Shown: positions 25,255 to 36,036, counted from the stretch's first letter. The stretch is 64,000 nt of DNA from an uncultured Clostridia bacterium (GCA_947589415.1 CANQBP010000007.1:19814-83813), one strand, 5' to 3'. Made by a program: numbers and translations. Notes: generated by a model from the letters alone, not told the origin.

Positions 25255-27291
25255 ATGCAGCTTGAAAACAGTACAGGCAATGAACGCTCGGAACTGGATT
25301 TATTTCACAGCGGAGAAAATTACCACGCTTATAAGTATCTGGGAGCGCATAGGGCAACTGTCAACGGTATTGAAGGCGTTATGTTCCGTACATGGGCTCC
25401 TAATGCTAAGACCGTATCGGTTGTCGGTTCTTTTAACGGTTGGGATCGAAATCAACACAGAATGAACAGAATATCTGACGGCGGTGTTTGGGAATGTTTT
25501 ATATCCGAAATTGTTGAGCCATTCGCAATATATAAATACAGTATAGAAACGTTTGATGATGTTTGTATGATGAAATCGGATCCGTATGCCTACCACTATG
25601 AAACACGTCCTAATAATGCTTCGGTATTTTTCGATATAGACGGGTTTGAGTGGCACGATCAGGATTGGGAAAAAACTAAGCATGAGCATGAGTCGTACAG
25701 CAGCCCTATGAATATATATGAGGTTCATGCCGGTTCATGGAGAAAATATAAGGACGGAAATTATTTTTCGTACAGTAAGCTGGCAGACGAGCTTATACCG
25801 TATGTTAAGGAAATGGGCTACACTCACATTGAACTTATGCCGCTGACAGAATATCCGTTTGATGCATCATGGGGATATCAGGTGACGGGATACTTTGCCG
25901 TGACGTCAAGATACGGTGCGCCGTTTGATTTTATGGAATTTGTCGATAAATGCCATGCTGCCGGTATTTATGTCATTATGGACTGGGTGCCTGCACATTT
26001 TCCGAGAGATGCATTCGGACTTGCACGTTTTGACGGTACACCCTGTTATGAGTATGCCGATCCCCGCAAGGGCGAACATAAGGATTGGGGAACACTTGTA
26101 TTTGACTACGGAAGAAACGAAGTTGTAAGTTTCCTTGTTTCAAGTGCGATATTTTGGATGGATTACTACCACATAGACGGGCTGCGTGTTGATGCCGTTG
26201 CCTCAATGCTCTATCTTGATTACAGCAGAAGGGACGGAGAATGGGTTCCGAATAAATTTGGCGGAAAGGAAAATCTTGAGGCTGTTGCGTTCCTGCAAAA
26301 GCTGAATGAGGCAGCGTTCAGATATTACCCGGAGGTTCTCATGATAGCCGAGGAGTCTACATCTTGGCCCATGGTTTCAAGACCGACATATTCGGGCGGA
26401 CTCGGATTTAACTACAAATGGAATATGGGCTGGATGAACGATATGCTCCACTATGTGTCGCTTGATCCGCTTTACCGTCCTTTTAATCACGATAACCTTA
26501 CTTTCTCGTTTTTCTATGCTTTTTCGGAGAATTTCATACTTCCGATATCACATGATGAGGTCGTTTACGGAAAGGCTTCGCTTATAAACAAAATGCCCGG
26601 CTCGTATGAACAGAAGTTTGCGGGAGATAGGACATTTGTTGCATATATGATGGCGCACCCCGGTAAAAAGCTCACCTTTATGGGCACGGAATTCGGTCAG
26701 TTCAAGGAATGGGATTATGCAACGGAACTTGATTGGCTTTTGCTTCAATATCCCGCACATAATGACCTTAAAAACTTCTTTAAACAGGTAAATAAATTCT
26801 ATCTTGAAAATTCACCGTTTTGGGAAGTGGATTACTCTTGGGACGGCTTTTCGTGGATTTCCAACGATGACTATACACAAAGCGTTATCAGTTTCAGGCG
26901 AATAAATAAAAAGGGTAACGAAATTATTGTTGTATGTAATTTCCAGCCCGTGCTGCGTGAAAATTATCGTATAGGTGTTCCGATTGACGGTACATATTCC
27001 GAAGTATTCAATACGGAGTCAAAGGAATTTGGCGGATGCGGAATAACTAACGGTTCGTCAATTGTTTCCGATGAGATAGGTATGCACGGATTTGAACAGT
27101 CAATATCACTCACCCTCCCGCCGATGTCGGTGCTTTATTTGAAATGTGTGCGTAAAAAGCCGAAGAGAAAACCGAAAGTCGTTTCGGATGCCAAAACAAA
27201 AGAAACCAAGAAGGTTACGGCAAAGGCAAAGTCGGAAAAAGTGACCAAGCCTAAGACAAAAAAACAAAAAACGACCAAAAAAGAGTCGTGA
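25255..27291 (+). CDS. glgB: 1,4-alpha-glucan (glycogen) branching enzyme with a lysine-rich C-terminal tail
   Basis: About 678 residues from ATG 25255 (AAGGAG upstream). GlgB forms alpha-1,6 branches in glycogen. An N-terminal CBM48 ([20 protein letters not shown]) precedes a GH13 barrel with region I DWVPAHF, region [12 protein letters not shown] (nucleophile Asp), region III AEEST (acid/base Glu) and region IV ISHDE, then a C-terminal beta domain. After the usual end the protein continues with about 45 residues dominated by Lys (KKPKRKPKV and [13 protein letters not shown]). This is not part of the canonical enzyme and may bind nucleic acid, wall polymers or granules. First gene of glgBCDA. 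Confidence 0.95.
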   Translation: MQLENSTGNERSELDLFHSGENYHAYKYLGAHRATVNGIEGVMFRTWAPNAKTVSVVGSFNGWDRNQHRMNRISDGGVWECFISEIVEPFAIYKYSIETFDDVCMMKSDPYAYHYETRPNNASVFFDIDGFEWHDQDWEKTKHEHESYSSPMNIYEVHAGSWRKYKDGNYFSYSKLADELIPYVKEMGYTHIELMPLTEYPFDASWGYQVTGYFAVTSRYGAPFDFMEFVDKCHAAGIYVIMDWVPAHFPRDAFGLARFDGTPCYEYADPRKGEHKDWGTLVFDYGRNEVVSFLVSSAIFWMDYYHIDGLRVDAVASMLYLDYSRRDGEWVPNKFGGKENLEAVAFLQKLNEAAFRYYPEVLMIAEESTSWPMVSRPTYSGGLGFNYKWNMGWMNDMLHYVSLDPLYRPFNHDNLTFSFFYAFSENFILPISHDEVVYGKASLINKMPGSYEQKFAGDRTFVAYMMAHPGKKLTFMGTEFGQFKEWDYATELDWLLLQYPAHNDLKNFFKQVNKFYLENSPFWEVDYSWDGFSWISNDDYTQSVISFRRINKKGNEIIVVCNFQPVLRENYRIGVPIDGTYSEVFNTESKEFGGCGITNGSSIVSDEIGMHGFEQSISLTLPPMSVLYLKCVRKKPKRKPKVVSDAKTKETKKVTAKAKSEKVTKPKTKKQKTTKKES

Positions 27292-27336
27292 TACATAAGT
27301 CTTTAAGATAAATCAAGAAATGAGGAGGAATACTAA

Positions 27337-28554
27337 ATGTATCCAAAACAGGAAGTAGTTGCCATGCTGCTTGCGGGCGGACAGGGCAGCAGACTCGGAG
27401 TGCTGACACAAAAGCTGGCAAAGCCGGCAGTACCGTTCGGCGGAAAGTACCGTATAATTGATTTTCCGCTTTCAAACTGTGTAAACTCAGGCATTGATGC
27501 TGTGGGCGTTTTGACGCAGTATCAGCCCCTTGTACTTAATGAGTATATCGGAAACGGTCAGCCGTGGGATCTTGACAGCAATAACAGCGGTGTCAGCGTA
27601 CTTTCACCGTATCAGCAGGTAAAGGGGGCGGATTGGTACTCCGGTACCGCAAATGCAATTTATCAAAATATAAATTACATAGACAGATATAACCCCGACT
27701 ATGTTGTTATACTTTCCGGCGACCATATCTACAAGATGGATTATTCAAAAATGATAGCTGCCCATAAGGAAAACAATGCGGACTGCACTATTGCCGTTAT
27801 AGATGTGCCTCTTGCAGAGGCTTCAAGGTTCGGTATTATGAATACTAATCCGGACGGCTCGATATATGAGTTTGAGGAAAAGCCCGCAAAACCGAAGAGT
27901 ACGAACGCTTCAATGGGTATTTATGTTTTCAGCTACGATAAGCTGCGCAAGTACCTTATTGAAGATGAGGAGGATCAAAATTCAACGCATGACTTCGGTA
28001 AAGATGTGCTTCCCAAAATGCTTAATGACGGGCTTAGAATGTTTGCTTATCAGTTCCAGGGCTATTGGAAAGATGTCGGTACGATAGACAGCCTTTGGGA
28101 GTCGAATATGGATCTGCTTGACCCGAATGTACCTCTTGACCTCACGGACGAATCATGGAAAATCTATTCAAGAAATCCCGTTGTTCCGCCCCAGTATATT
28201 TCGGACAGCGCAACGGTACAAAATTCTCTTATCGCAGACGGCTGTTCGATAAGCGGTTCGGTCGATTTCTCCGTGCTTTTCTCAAATGTAGTCGTTAAAA
28301 AGGGAGCAGTTGTACAGGATTCTATAATAATGCCCGGTTCGGTCATTGAAGAGGGAGCAGTTGTTCAGTATGCGATTGTGTCCGAGAATACCGTCATAGG
28401 TAAAAATGCCGTTATCGGAGCTCGTCCCGAAACGATAGAGGATAAGGATAAGTGGGGTATTGCCGTTATCGGTGATAATCTTAAAATAGGCGACGGTGCA
28501 AAAATAGCACCTAAGACAATGGTTTCAGAAAATGTAGAGGGGGTTGATGAATAA
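27337..28554 (+). CDS. glgC: Glucose-1-phosphate adenylyltransferase, catalytic subunit
   Basis: A 405-residue ADP-glucose pyrophosphorylase, the committed step of bacterial glycogen synthesis. The nucleotidyl-transfer domain starts with [16 protein letters not shown] and [19 protein letters not shown], with the catalytic [10 protein letters not shown] region. A left-handed beta-helix follows ([20 protein letters not shown]). AGGAGG precedes the ATG. Its TAA overlaps the glgD ATG by one base, so the two subunits are translated together, as in Firmicute GlgC/GlgD heterotetramers. Confidence 0.96.
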   Translation: MYPKQEVVAMLLAGGQGSRLGVLTQKLAKPAVPFGGKYRIIDFPLSNCVNSGIDAVGVLTQYQPLVLNEYIGNGQPWDLDSNNSGVSVLSPYQQVKGADWYSGTANAIYQNINYIDRYNPDYVVILSGDHIYKMDYSKMIAAHKENNADCTIAVIDVPLAEASRFGIMNTNPDGSIYEFEEKPAKPKSTNASMGIYVFSYDKLRKYLIEDEEDQNSTHDFGKDVLPKMLNDGLRMFAYQFQGYWKDVGTIDSLWESNMDLLDPNVPLDLTDESWKIYSRNPVVPPQYISDSATVQNSLIADGCSISGSVDFSVLFSNVVVKKGAVVQDSIIMPGSVIEEGAVVQYAIVSENTVIGKNAVIGARPETIEDKDKWGIAVIGDNLKIGDGAKIAPKTMVSENVEGVDE

Positions 28555-29666
28555 TGCGCGGAAACAACATCATGGGAATTATCTTCGCCAATCTGCATGA
28601 AGATCTTGTCAGTTCGCTTACAGACGTAAGAATTATGGGTGCAGTTCCTTTCGGCGGAAAATATCGTCTTATAGATTTCCCGCTTTCAAATATGGTAAAT
28701 TCCGGTATTAACAAGGTCGGGGTTCTTACAAAGAGCAATTACCAATCCATAATGGATCATCTCGGAACAGGTAAGGCTTGGGATCTTTCGAGAAAACAGG
28801 GAGGACTTTTCATACTTCCTCCGTTTACAAATTCTAATGATTATTCAAACAGGATAACAACTCTTAACAGTATTCTCCCGTTCCTGCAAAATTCCACTCA
28901 GGAATATGTTGTTATATCCGATTGTGATACCGTATGCAATATAGATTTCCAAGATGTGTGCAGAAAGCATCTTGAAAACAATGCGGATATCACGCTTGTT
29001 TATAAAAGAGATGTGCTTCCGGAAAAGCTTCATGCACCTGCCGTGCTTTCGTTTGACAGAAACGGAAAGGTCATAGATGTTCTTATTACGAATAATGTTG
29101 AAGGCTCATGCAGTTTCTATATGAATATGTTGTTCATAAAGAGGGAACTTTTGATTGAGCTTGTAAATAAGTGTGTAAGTAAGAATACGCTTAATTTCAA
29201 GAGGGATATACTCCAGGTTGAGTATAAGAATTTAAGTGTTTACGGCTATGAATTTAAAGGGTTCTCACAAGTAATAACGTCCATGAATGATTACTTTAAC
29301 GCAAATATGGCACTTATGGAGTCCGAAGTACGAGCAGATCTTTTCAACAGCGATCACCCGATTTATACGAAGGTAAGAGATGATATGCCGACAAAATACG
29401 GTCTTGGTTCAAAGGTTAGAAATTCGCTCATCGCTAACGGCTGTACCATTGAGGGCGAGGTAGAGAACAGTGTCTTGTTTAAGGGTGTGCATATCGGAAA
29501 GGGTACGAAGGTTTCCAACTGTGTTATCATGCAGGATACAAAGGTCGGAGCAAACAGCAGTTTGAGTTATATTATAGTCGATAAGGACGTAACTATCGGA
29601 GATGAAAAAACTTTAATGGGTACGCTTTCGTATCCTCCCTATTACAGTAAGGGAAGCGTTGTTTGA
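28554..29666 (+). CDS. glgD: Glucose-1-phosphate adenylyltransferase regulatory subunit
   Basis: A 370-residue paralogue of GlgC. It keeps [17 protein letters not shown] and the beta-helix (NSVLFKGVHIGKGTKVSNC). The N-terminal GGxGxRL nucleotide loop is replaced by NIMGIIFANLHEDLVSSLTD, as expected for the non-catalytic GlgD that modulates GlgC. The start overlaps the glgC stop (TAATG). It is followed after 37 bases by glgA. Confidence 0.94.
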   Translation: MRGNNIMGIIFANLHEDLVSSLTDVRIMGAVPFGGKYRLIDFPLSNMVNSGINKVGVLTKSNYQSIMDHLGTGKAWDLSRKQGGLFILPPFTNSNDYSNRITTLNSILPFLQNSTQEYVVISDCDTVCNIDFQDVCRKHLENNADITLVYKRDVLPEKLHAPAVLSFDRNGKVIDVLITNNVEGSCSFYMNMLFIKRELLIELVNKCVSKNTLNFKRDILQVEYKNLSVYGYEFKGFSQVITSMNDYFNANMALMESEVRADLFNSDHPIYTKVRDDMPTKYGLGSKVRNSLIANGCTIEGEVENSVLFKGVHIGKGTKVSNCVIMQDTKVGANSSLSYIIVDKDVTIGDEKTLMGTLSYPPYYSKGSVV

Positions 29667-29703
29667 GCTGATCTGATACATTGATCGGAGGTGCATCAGT
29701 AAG

Positions 29704-31128
29704 ATGAAGGTATTGTTTGTTGCAAGTGAAGCGCAGCCTTTTGCTGCTTCGGGCGGACTTGCGGACGTTGCGGGTTCACTGCCGCACGCACTGCGACAAA
29801 GGTTGATAGGCTGTAGGATTGTTATGCCGTTGTATGATGAAATTCCGCAGAGCTTTAAGGATCAAATGCGTTTTTTGACCAGTTTTTCCGTGCCGGTTTC
29901 ATGGAGGAGGCAGTATTGCGGCGTATTTGAAATGAGATATAACGGTGTCATATACTACTTTATTGATAATCAGTATTATTTTCAGCGTCAGGGATTGTAT
30001 GGACACTATGATGATGCAGAAAGATTTGCATATTTTTCACGAGCCGTTCTTGAGATGCTTCCGTATATTGATTTTAAGCCTGATATAATCCATTGTAACG
30101 ACTGGCAGACAGCACTTGTTCCTACATATTATAATCTGTTCTATGCACAGAATGATTGGTATAGCGGGATAAAAACTATATTTACGATACACAATATTCA
30201 GTATCAGGGCAAATACGGTACGGAGCTGTATGATGAGGTTGTGGGAATACCTCCCCACGGCAGATCAATACTTGATTGTGACGGCTGTATAAATTACATG
30301 AAGGGTGCCATAGAAACGGCTAATCGTGTAACAACGGTAAGTCCGAGTTATGCATGGGAAATTCGTAACCCGTGGTTTGCGCACGGACTTGACAGTATGC
30401 TTAATGCAAGAGCGTGGAAGCTGCGAGGTATTCTTAACGGAATAGATACAACGTCGTATAACCCGTCAACCGATATACAGCTTTACGAACATTACAGCGC
30501 CGATGATCTTTCGGGCAAGGCTGTAAATAAGCAAAAACTTCAGGAAAGACTGGGATTGGAGCAAAATGCGGATATTCCCATAATCGCTATGGTTACAAGG
30601 CTGGTTTCGCATAAAGGACTTGATTTGGTTAAATATGCACTTGATCAGCTTATGCGTGAGGAGTATGTGCAGTTTGTAATACTCGGTTCGGGTGATTGGG
30701 AATATGAAAGTTTCTTTCGTTCAATGCAGGACAGATATGCCGGCAGACTTTGTGCTTGTCACGGATTTATTCCCGAACTGTCCCGAAAAATATATGCGGG
30801 TGCTGATATTTTCCTCATGCCGTCAAAATCGGAGCCGTGCGGACTTTCACAAATGATTGCACTAAGGTACGGTACTATTCCGGTAGTCCGTGAGGTCGGC
30901 GGTCTGCGTGACTCAATACAGGACAGCGGAACAGGCGAAGGAAACGGTTTCACGTTTTCAAATTATGATGCTATGGATATGCTCGGCTGTATCAGGAGAG
31001 CAATTGCAGGATACTGGCAGCGTGACGGTTGGAAGATACTCGTGCAGCGTGCCATGAAATGCGATAACAGTTGGTCTAAATCCGCTACCGAATACATCAA
31101 TCTCTATCGGGAAGTAATAAATGAATAG
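29704..31128 (+). CDS. glgA: Glycogen synthase (ADP-glucose, GT5)
   Basis: A 474-residue GT5 glucosyltransferase that elongates alpha-1,4-glucan from ADP-glucose. The N-terminal VLFVASEAQPFAASGGLADV is the substrate-binding loop, with Ala-Ser in place of the Lys-Thr of E. coli GlgA, a variant I associate with clostridial enzymes. The C-terminal domain has FLMPSKSEPCGLSQMIALRYG with the catalytic Glu region. GGAGGTGC lies upstream of ATG 29704. It is the last gene of glgBCDA; no phosphorylase or debranching gene follows in the window. Confidence 0.95.
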   Translation: MKVLFVASEAQPFAASGGLADVAGSLPHALRQRLIGCRIVMPLYDEIPQSFKDQMRFLTSFSVPVSWRRQYCGVFEMRYNGVIYYFIDNQYYFQRQGLYGHYDDAERFAYFSRAVLEMLPYIDFKPDIIHCNDWQTALVPTYYNLFYAQNDWYSGIKTIFTIHNIQYQGKYGTELYDEVVGIPPHGRSILDCDGCINYMKGAIETANRVTTVSPSYAWEIRNPWFAHGLDSMLNARAWKLRGILNGIDTTSYNPSTDIQLYEHYSADDLSGKAVNKQKLQERLGLEQNADIPIIAMVTRLVSHKGLDLVKYALDQLMREEYVQFVILGSGDWEYESFFRSMQDRYAGRLCACHGFIPELSRKIYAGADIFLMPSKSEPCGLSQMIALRYGTIPVVREVGGLRDSIQDSGTGEGNGFTFSNYDAMDMLGCIRRAIAGYWQRDGWKILVQRAMKCDNSWSKSATEYINLYREVINE

Positions 31129-31193
31129 CAGCGGTGCTGCGTAACGTGTTGACAGCGGTTTTTAATAAGCCGCCGCATACCGATATGAATTTA

Positions 31194-31230
31194 AGCAGAT
31201 GTTCTTTAAGAGGGCATCTGCTCATTTTTT
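31194..31230 (+). terminator. Terminator of the glycogen operon
   Basis: AGCAGATG (31194-31201) pairs with CATCTGCT (31215-31222) and is followed by a seven-T run (31225-31231). It is 65 bases after glgA. Confidence 0.85.
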
Positions 31231-31398
31231 TAGGATATGTTAAAAGAGGGATTGCAGACAAAACTGCGGGAGTGTCGATTATGACGAATGTATAAAATAA
31301 TCGGGATTTGAGAGAAACACAATGCGGGCGATACCCGAAAGGAATTTCCACGGTAAAAACAAGACAAAAGCATAGTATATTACACCGGCATAAAACGG

Positions 31399-31460
31399 AA
31401 TATCGGCTCAAGACGGCTAATAAGCCTGCCTTGAGCCGATATTTTATATCAGTTTTTCCC
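31399..31460. terminator. Long hairpin, probable terminator, in the 31129-31666 intergenic region
   Basis: AATATCGGCTCAAG (31399-31412) pairs perfectly with CTTGAGCCGATATT (31430-31443) around a loop that has its own small GGCT/AGCC stem; a T-rich stretch follows on the plus strand. A second small hairpin (CCGT/ACGG with a T-run) lies near 31520. No gene ends close by, so a small transcript between 31232 and 31443 is possible; I see no coding sequence there. Confidence 0.55.
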
Positions 31461-31666
31461 TGCTGTTTAAGCCTCTTCGTCTATCGGTATCTTCTGAAAA
31501 GCAACTGATATTTTTTCCGTTTTAACGGATTTTTTTCTATTTCATTTTGCTATATTACTCGTTGATTGACAACTGCAATTCATGGCTATTTTTTGAAAAA
31601 TATGATACAGTAGTTTTTAGCAGATATGTCCAACTTACACTAAAATATGGAAGGAGGTTATCCGAA

Positions 31667-31813
31667 ATGAAATACTTCTGCTTTAGAGATTCTGTCAAAT
31701 CTGATAATTTAGAATACCCCGGTAAAAATATCCGGGCATCGGACAAAACCGTGCTGCGGGAACGGAACCGGAATAATTTACGAAGTTCAGATCCCTTTAT
31801 ACGCCGTGCGTAA
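31667..31813 (+). CDS. Small basic protein of 48 residues (hypothetical)
   Basis: ATG 31667 is preceded by an optimal AAGGAGG (31651-31657) at suitable spacing, the best ribosome site in this intergenic stretch. The product begins MKYFCFRDSVK and is rich in Arg, Asn and Ser (for example RERNRNNLRSSD), without a signal peptide or membrane segment. No family is recognised. The ribosome site is the main evidence; codon choice gives little support either way. An antisense frame exists but lacks any ribosome site. Confidence 0.4.
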   Translation: MKYFCFRDSVKSDNLEYPGKNIRASDKTVLRERNRNNLRSSDPFIRRA

Positions 31814-31956
31814 AAGGATAATGGATATTTGCTGTTGAAGTATATGATTTTTAGTGTGAGTTTCCTTTTGAACATACTGTACTGATGCTGCCGTGCAGCG
31901 GTAGATCCCGCTGTTTGAAAACAACAATACTTTACAATTTTGAGGAGGAATTTATT

Positions 31957-32469
31957 ATGTTTAATCCTGTATTTATTATATTATTACTCGGTATGTTGGT
32001 TTTGGCTATTGTGGGCTTGGTAAAAGAAAACAGGATACACATGAGATACAAAAAGGTTTTCGGAAGAGTCGCATCTTATTTATTTGCGGATTTTATATTC
32101 GTGGGTGTATTTTCAATTATTGCAACGATAATATCACCCCTTATACCCGAAGTTTCAGATATGATTGCGGGGAATTATCTCCTTTATGCGGGTATGGGAG
32201 TTTTAGTGCTGTTATTGGGAATTGCTATATACCTTTTTGTGCGTATGAAATGTCCGACATATCTTAAAAAGTCATTATTTATAAATATGCTTCTTGACGG
32301 ATTGGGTATTGCATTAAAAATAAGTTTGTTCTTCCTGCCTTTTATTATTAAATATTTAAAAACCGAACTAAGCTGCGCGCAGACGTTTATTTTCGATCAG
32401 TATTGCCTTCCCCAATATACCATATGCTTTGCGGGTTTGCCGCAGCACACGCATACATCGCTGAGGTGA
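31957..32469 (+). CDS. Membrane protein with four predicted helices whose tail overlaps proS
   Basis: About 170 residues starting [20 protein letters not shown], with GAGGAGG (31943-31948) upstream. Hydrophobic segments lie at about 2-20, 40-60, 72-92 and 108-125. The last ~30 residues (from about SCAQTF onward) are encoded on the strand opposite the conserved 3' end of proS (overlap 32397-32469) and look unlike the rest of the protein. An ancestral stop codon was probably lost. No terminator is visible between the two convergent genes. Function unknown. Confidence 0.65.
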   Translation: MFNPVFIILLLGMLVLAIVGLVKENRIHMRYKKVFGRVASYLFADFIFVGVFSIIATIISPLIPEVSDMIAGNYLLYAGMGVLVLLLGIAIYLFVRMKCPTYLKKSLFINMLLDGLGIALKISLFFLPFIIKYLKTELSCAQTFIFDQYCLPQYTICFAGLPQHTHTSLR

Positions 32470-33839
32470 TCCTCAACAAAGGGAATACAGCGGGATTTTA
32501 CTCCTCCGGTTTCGTCTTTTAACCTATCTTCGCAGGCACTGTCGCCGCACCACATAGCCTTTATGAATCCCGGCTTGTTTGCTGCAATATCAAGAAATTC
32601 CTCATGTGTGCGGGCCTCAAAAGTTTTGGCTTTCAGATTTTCAAGAGCCGCATTGTAAAGGCTTTCGTGTATGTTGTCGAGCAGAGCTTTAATTTCGTCC
32701 TCAACATTATCGAGAGAAACAAATTTCTTTTCTCTTGTATCTCTTCTGACAAGGACACATTGGTTATTTTCTATATCCTTAGGCCCTATCTCAAGACGTA
32801 CGGGTACACCGAGCATTTCATACTGACTGAATTTCCAACCGGGAGCTTTGTCGCTGTCATCGAGTTTTACTCTAAGGTCAGCGTCGATAAGCCTGTTTTT
32901 AAGCTCCGCAGCCTTTTCGAGTACACCCTCTTTTTTCTGCGCTATCGGAATTACGGCTACCTGTACGGGTGCGATTTTAGGCGGAAGTACAAGACCGTCA
33001 TCATCACTATGTACCATTATTATCGCACCTATCATTCTTGTAGAAACTCCCCATGATGTCTGGAACGGGTATTGCAAAGTGTTATCTCTTCCCGTAAAGG
33101 TGATATTGAAACTCCTTGCAAAGCCGTCGCCGAAGAAGTGTGATGTACCTCCCTGAAGTGCAACACCGTTATGCATCATAGGCTCAATTGTATATGTTTC
33201 TTCTGCTCCCGCAAATTTTTCCTTTTCGGTTTTTCTGCCCGTTACTGCCGGAATGGCAAGAGTTTCTTTGTAGAAGTCCGTATATACCTGCAGCATTCTC
33301 AAGGTTTCCTCACGGGCCTCCTCGGCTGTTTCGTGCATGGTATGACCTTCCTGCCACAAAAATTCGGATGTCCTCAAAAACGGACGTGTGGTTTTTTCCC
33401 AGCGTACTACCGAACACCACTGATTATAGAGTTTCGGCAGGTCACGGTATGAATTTATTATTTTTGCAAAATGCTCACAAAACAATGTTTCCGATGTCGG
33501 GCGGACACAAAGCCTTTCGCTCAGATTTTCACTTCCTCCGACAGTCACCCACGCACATTCCGGTGCAAAACCTTCAACATGATCCTTTTCTTTTTGCAGC
33601 AGGCTTTCGGGAATGAACATAGGCATATATACATTTTCATGTCCCGTTTGCTTAAATCTCTTATCGAGATCATGCTGAATATTTTCCCATATAGCATAGC
33701 CGTGCGGGCGTATAACCATGCAGCCTTTAATTCCCGAATAATCGGCAAGCTCGGCTTTTTTTACTATATCCGTGTACCATTTTGCAAAATCCTCATCTCT
33801 TGACGTTATAGCTTCAACGAGCTTTTTCTGTTGTGCCAT
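32397..33839 (-). CDS. proS: Prolyl-tRNA synthetase, short (archaeal/eukaryote-like, type 3) form
   Basis: About 480 residues. The class II core shows motif 1 ([16 protein letters not shown]), motif 2 ([16 protein letters not shown]) and motif 3 ([18 protein letters not shown]), followed by the anticodon-binding domain and a C-terminal zinc-type domain with cysteines ([27 protein letters not shown]). This lacks the editing insertion of the long bacterial ProRS and matches the type-3 enzyme of Clostridia and archaea. ATG 33839 is preferred to 33857 because AAAGGA lies upstream of it. The 3' end is overlapped by the convergent membrane-protein gene. Confidence 0.95.
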   Translation of the reverse strand: MAQQKKLVEAITSRDEDFAKWYTDIVKKAELADYSGIKGCMVIRPHGYAIWENIQHDLDKRFKQTGHENVYMPMFIPESLLQKEKDHVEGFAPECAWVTVGGSENLSERLCVRPTSETLFCEHFAKIINSYRDLPKLYNQWCSVVRWEKTTRPFLRTSEFLWQEGHTMHETAEEAREETLRMLQVYTDFYKETLAIPAVTGRKTEKEKFAGAEETYTIEPMMHNGVALQGGTSHFFGDGFARSFNITFTGRDNTLQYPFQTSWGVSTRMIGAIIMVHSDDDGLVLPPKIAPVQVAVIPIAQKKEGVLEKAAELKNRLIDADLRVKLDDSDKAPGWKFSQYEMLGVPVRLEIGPKDIENNQCVLVRRDTREKKFVSLDNVEDEIKALLDNIHESLYNAALENLKAKTFEARTHEEFLDIAANKPGFIKAMWCGDSACEDRLKDETGGVKSRCIPFVEDHLSDVCVCCGKPAKHMVYWGRQY

Positions 33840-34039
33840 TTCCTTCAATCCTTTCACTCTTTATAATGAACATTTTACGCTCACGTTATTTCTTTTTGAA
33901 ACCGCTTTTAATGTATTGTACCGTATGCGGTAATTATAATTTTACGTCCGAACGGCAAGTCAAACAAATCCGACAGGCGTGACATATTACTGCCGCAACC
34001 GTATTTTGACCATATGCGGGTGATTACTTAACTGTCGGG

Positions 34040-34477
34040 TCAAATTATATAGTCATTGGAATAATTTTCGTTATGCCTATCTAAAATATCCTGCAAGGTT
34101 ATACCGTCGAGATATTCTGTTATGACCTTATAAAGCCCCTGCCATACCGAAAGAGTCGGACATTCGGCGGCTCTTTCACATTCTACGGGTGTGTGTTCTA
34201 CACACGACACGGGCGCCAGACTTCCCTCTGTAAGCCGCAAAATCATTCCGACCGTGTATTTGTTCGGTTCTCTTGCGAGCATATATCCGCCCTGATACCC
34301 TCTGTTGGTTTTGAGAATATCGGACTTATTCAAAATAGGAACGATCTGTTCAAGATATTTTTTTGAAATACCCTGCCTTTTTGCAATATCCTTCAGTGCA
34401 ACAAAACCGTCATTTTTATGTTCCGCAAGGTCAATCAACATTCTAAGTGCATATCGACCTTTTGTTGATATCCTCAT
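34040..34477 (-). CDS. Rrf2-family transcriptional regulator with three cysteines
   Basis: A 145-residue protein beginning MRISTKGRYALRMLIDLAEH, with the winged-helix segment GISKKYLEQIVPILNKSDI and the wing NRGYQGGYMLAREP. Cysteines at about residues 92, 100 and 106 (SCVEHTPVEC, ECPT) resemble the [2Fe-2S] site of IscR, though spacing is C-x7-C rather than C-x5-C. Rrf2 proteins sense iron-sulfur, cysteine or redox status. No isc/suf genes are adjacent, so targets are unknown. A promoter with an inverted repeat lies directly upstream. Confidence 0.9.
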   Translation of the reverse strand: MRISTKGRYALRMLIDLAEHKNDGFVALKDIAKRQGISKKYLEQIVPILNKSDILKTNRGYQGGYMLAREPNKYTVGMILRLTEGSLAPVSCVEHTPVECERAAECPTLSVWQGLYKVITEYLDGITLQDILDRHNENYSNDYII

Positions 34478-34502
34478 ATATAAACACCTCGTATTCTATG
34501 AC

Positions 34503-34534
34503 CCTATAATAACATATATTTTATAGGTTTTCAA
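34503..34534 (-). promoter_or_regulatory. Promoter and candidate operator of the Rrf2 gene
   Basis: Minus strand TTGAAA (34534-34529), 17-base spacer, TATTAT (34511-34506). The spacer and -10 contain the inverted repeat CCTATAA (34503-34509) / TTATAGG (34521-34527), well placed for autorepression. Confidence 0.6.
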
Positions 34535-34630
34535 GTACGGAATAGCATTTTAGTGATTTTAACAAACGATCGGGAATTTTCCCTGCGGTTTGGCGGACAT
34601 CAGGCATATATCTTTTTTAAAAAAATGTTT

Positions 34631-35143
34631 TCACATATGTAATATATGCTGCATTATATCAGTACATATACTCATAGGGGAACGGTTTGCATTGACCGTT
34701 ATATCCGCAGCCTCACGATAAACGGGAAGACGTTTATTATATAATTCCCGCATGACCTCGTCTTTGTCCTCACGGTTCAGCAGGGGTCTTGTTTTATCGT
34801 TTTGGAGTCTTGAGGCAATATTCTCGACAGGTATGTCCAGGAGGATTATTATACCGCTTTTTCGGAAATTATCCGTATTTTCTTTGAAAGTAAGCGTTCC
34901 GCCTCCGGCGGCAATTATTACTCCCCTTTTCTCGGAAAGTTCTTTTACTGCTTCTCTCTCAAGCATACGGAAATACTCCTCCCCGTTATCCTCAAAAATT
35001 TGTGCTACGGTTTTGTTTTCCTTTTTTTCTATATAGTCGTCAAGGTCTATGAATGACATACCGTTTCTTTTGGCGAGCAGTGCGCCTACGGTGCTTTTTC
35101 CGCAGCCCATAAAGCCGCAAAGTATTATATTTTTCTGTTTCAT
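34631..35143 (-). CDS. aroK: Shikimate kinase
   Basis: About 170 residues starting MKQKNIILCGFMGCGKSTVG (Walker A GFMGCGKST). Shikimate-binding signatures include FIDLDDYIEKKENK (DxD), EREAVKELSEKRGVIIAAGGG and the lid Arg in NDKTRPLLN. It phosphorylates shikimate in the chorismate pathway. ATG 35143 is chosen because GGAGA precedes it. It lies 47 bases downstream of aroE on the same strand, forming an aroE-aroK unit. Confidence 0.94.
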   Translation of the reverse strand: MKQKNIILCGFMGCGKSTVGALLAKRNGMSFIDLDDYIEKKENKTVAQIFEDNGEEYFRMLEREAVKELSEKRGVIIAAGGGTLTFKENTDNFRKSGIIILLDIPVENIASRLQNDKTRPLLNREDKDEVMRELYNKRLPVYREAADITVNANRSPMSICTDIMQHILHM

Positions 35144-35190
35144 TTTCAATTCTCCGTTCATAATGGTTTTACGGCAGTATTATCCGTTTT

Positions 35191-36036
35191 TTAGAAAAGT
35201 TTTTTAAGTTCTTTTGAAGAGTCCTCTATAAGCTGATTTATATCGTCTGTATTATACTCGGAACCGTCCCATATTTCGTGGGAAACGACAGCCTGCCATA
35301 CCAGCATTGACATTCCGCCGACAGAACGCAGTCCGTTTGCCTTTGCCGCCTGCACCAGCTTTGTTTCAAGCGGATTGTATATTGCATCGAAAACACTCTT
35401 ACATCTTGTTATAACGTTCTCGGACACGGGCATAACGTCTGTTTTAGGATACATACCCACGGGTGTGGCGTTTATAAGCAAATCAAAACTGCCCTCTCTT
35501 TCGATATCGGAAATAAGACAGGTATCAATATCGGATATACCGGTCTTTTCCTTAACGTCTTTCACAAGAGCCTGTTGTATTTCCGTATCTTCAGGGCGTA
35601 CAGATACGGTTATTCGGCAGCCTGCAAGGGCAGCTTCATATACAAAAGTACGTGCGACTCCTCCGCAGCCTATAATACATATATCTCCGTCAAGAGGTAT
35701 ATTATTTGCCGCAAGTGCTTTAAGAAAGCCGTCGGGGTCGGTAGTAAAGCCCTTGCGCACGCTGCCGTTTTTTACGGTATTGACCGAGCTGTATAATTCT
35801 GCCTTTTTGTCAAGCTCGTCAAGAAACGGTATAATCACCTGCTTATTGGGTATTGTGACATTATATCCCGCAAGCTCGTTAAGGGCGGAAATTTTTTTCG
35901 GAAATTCCTCCGGCGCAACGTCCAACACGGTATATACGCCATTTTCCCCCGCAAGTTCAAATAATCTTTTGTTGATAAACGGCGACATAGTATGACCTAT
36001 CGGGTGTCCTATAACTGCAAATTTTCTTTCTGACAT
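35191..36036 (-). CDS. aroE: Shikimate dehydrogenase
   Basis: A 281-residue NADPH-dependent enzyme that reduces 3-dehydroshikimate. Substrate-binding GHPIGHTMSPFINKRLF, catalytic Lys in YNVTIPNKQVIIPFLD, NADP-binding IIGCGGVARTFVYE, and the late NATPVGMYPKTD and GGMSMLVWQA segments are all present. First gene of the aroE-aroK unit. GGAGGTAATGTT precedes the ATG. Confidence 0.96.
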   Translation of the reverse strand: MSERKFAVIGHPIGHTMSPFINKRLFELAGENGVYTVLDVAPEEFPKKISALNELAGYNVTIPNKQVIIPFLDELDKKAELYSSVNTVKNGSVRKGFTTDPDGFLKALAANNIPLDGDICIIGCGGVARTFVYEAALAGCRITVSVRPEDTEIQQALVKDVKEKTGISDIDTCLISDIEREGSFDLLINATPVGMYPKTDVMPVSENVITRCKSVFDAIYNPLETKLVQAAKANGLRSVGGMSMLVWQAVVSHEIWDGSEYNTDDINQLIEDSSKELKKLF

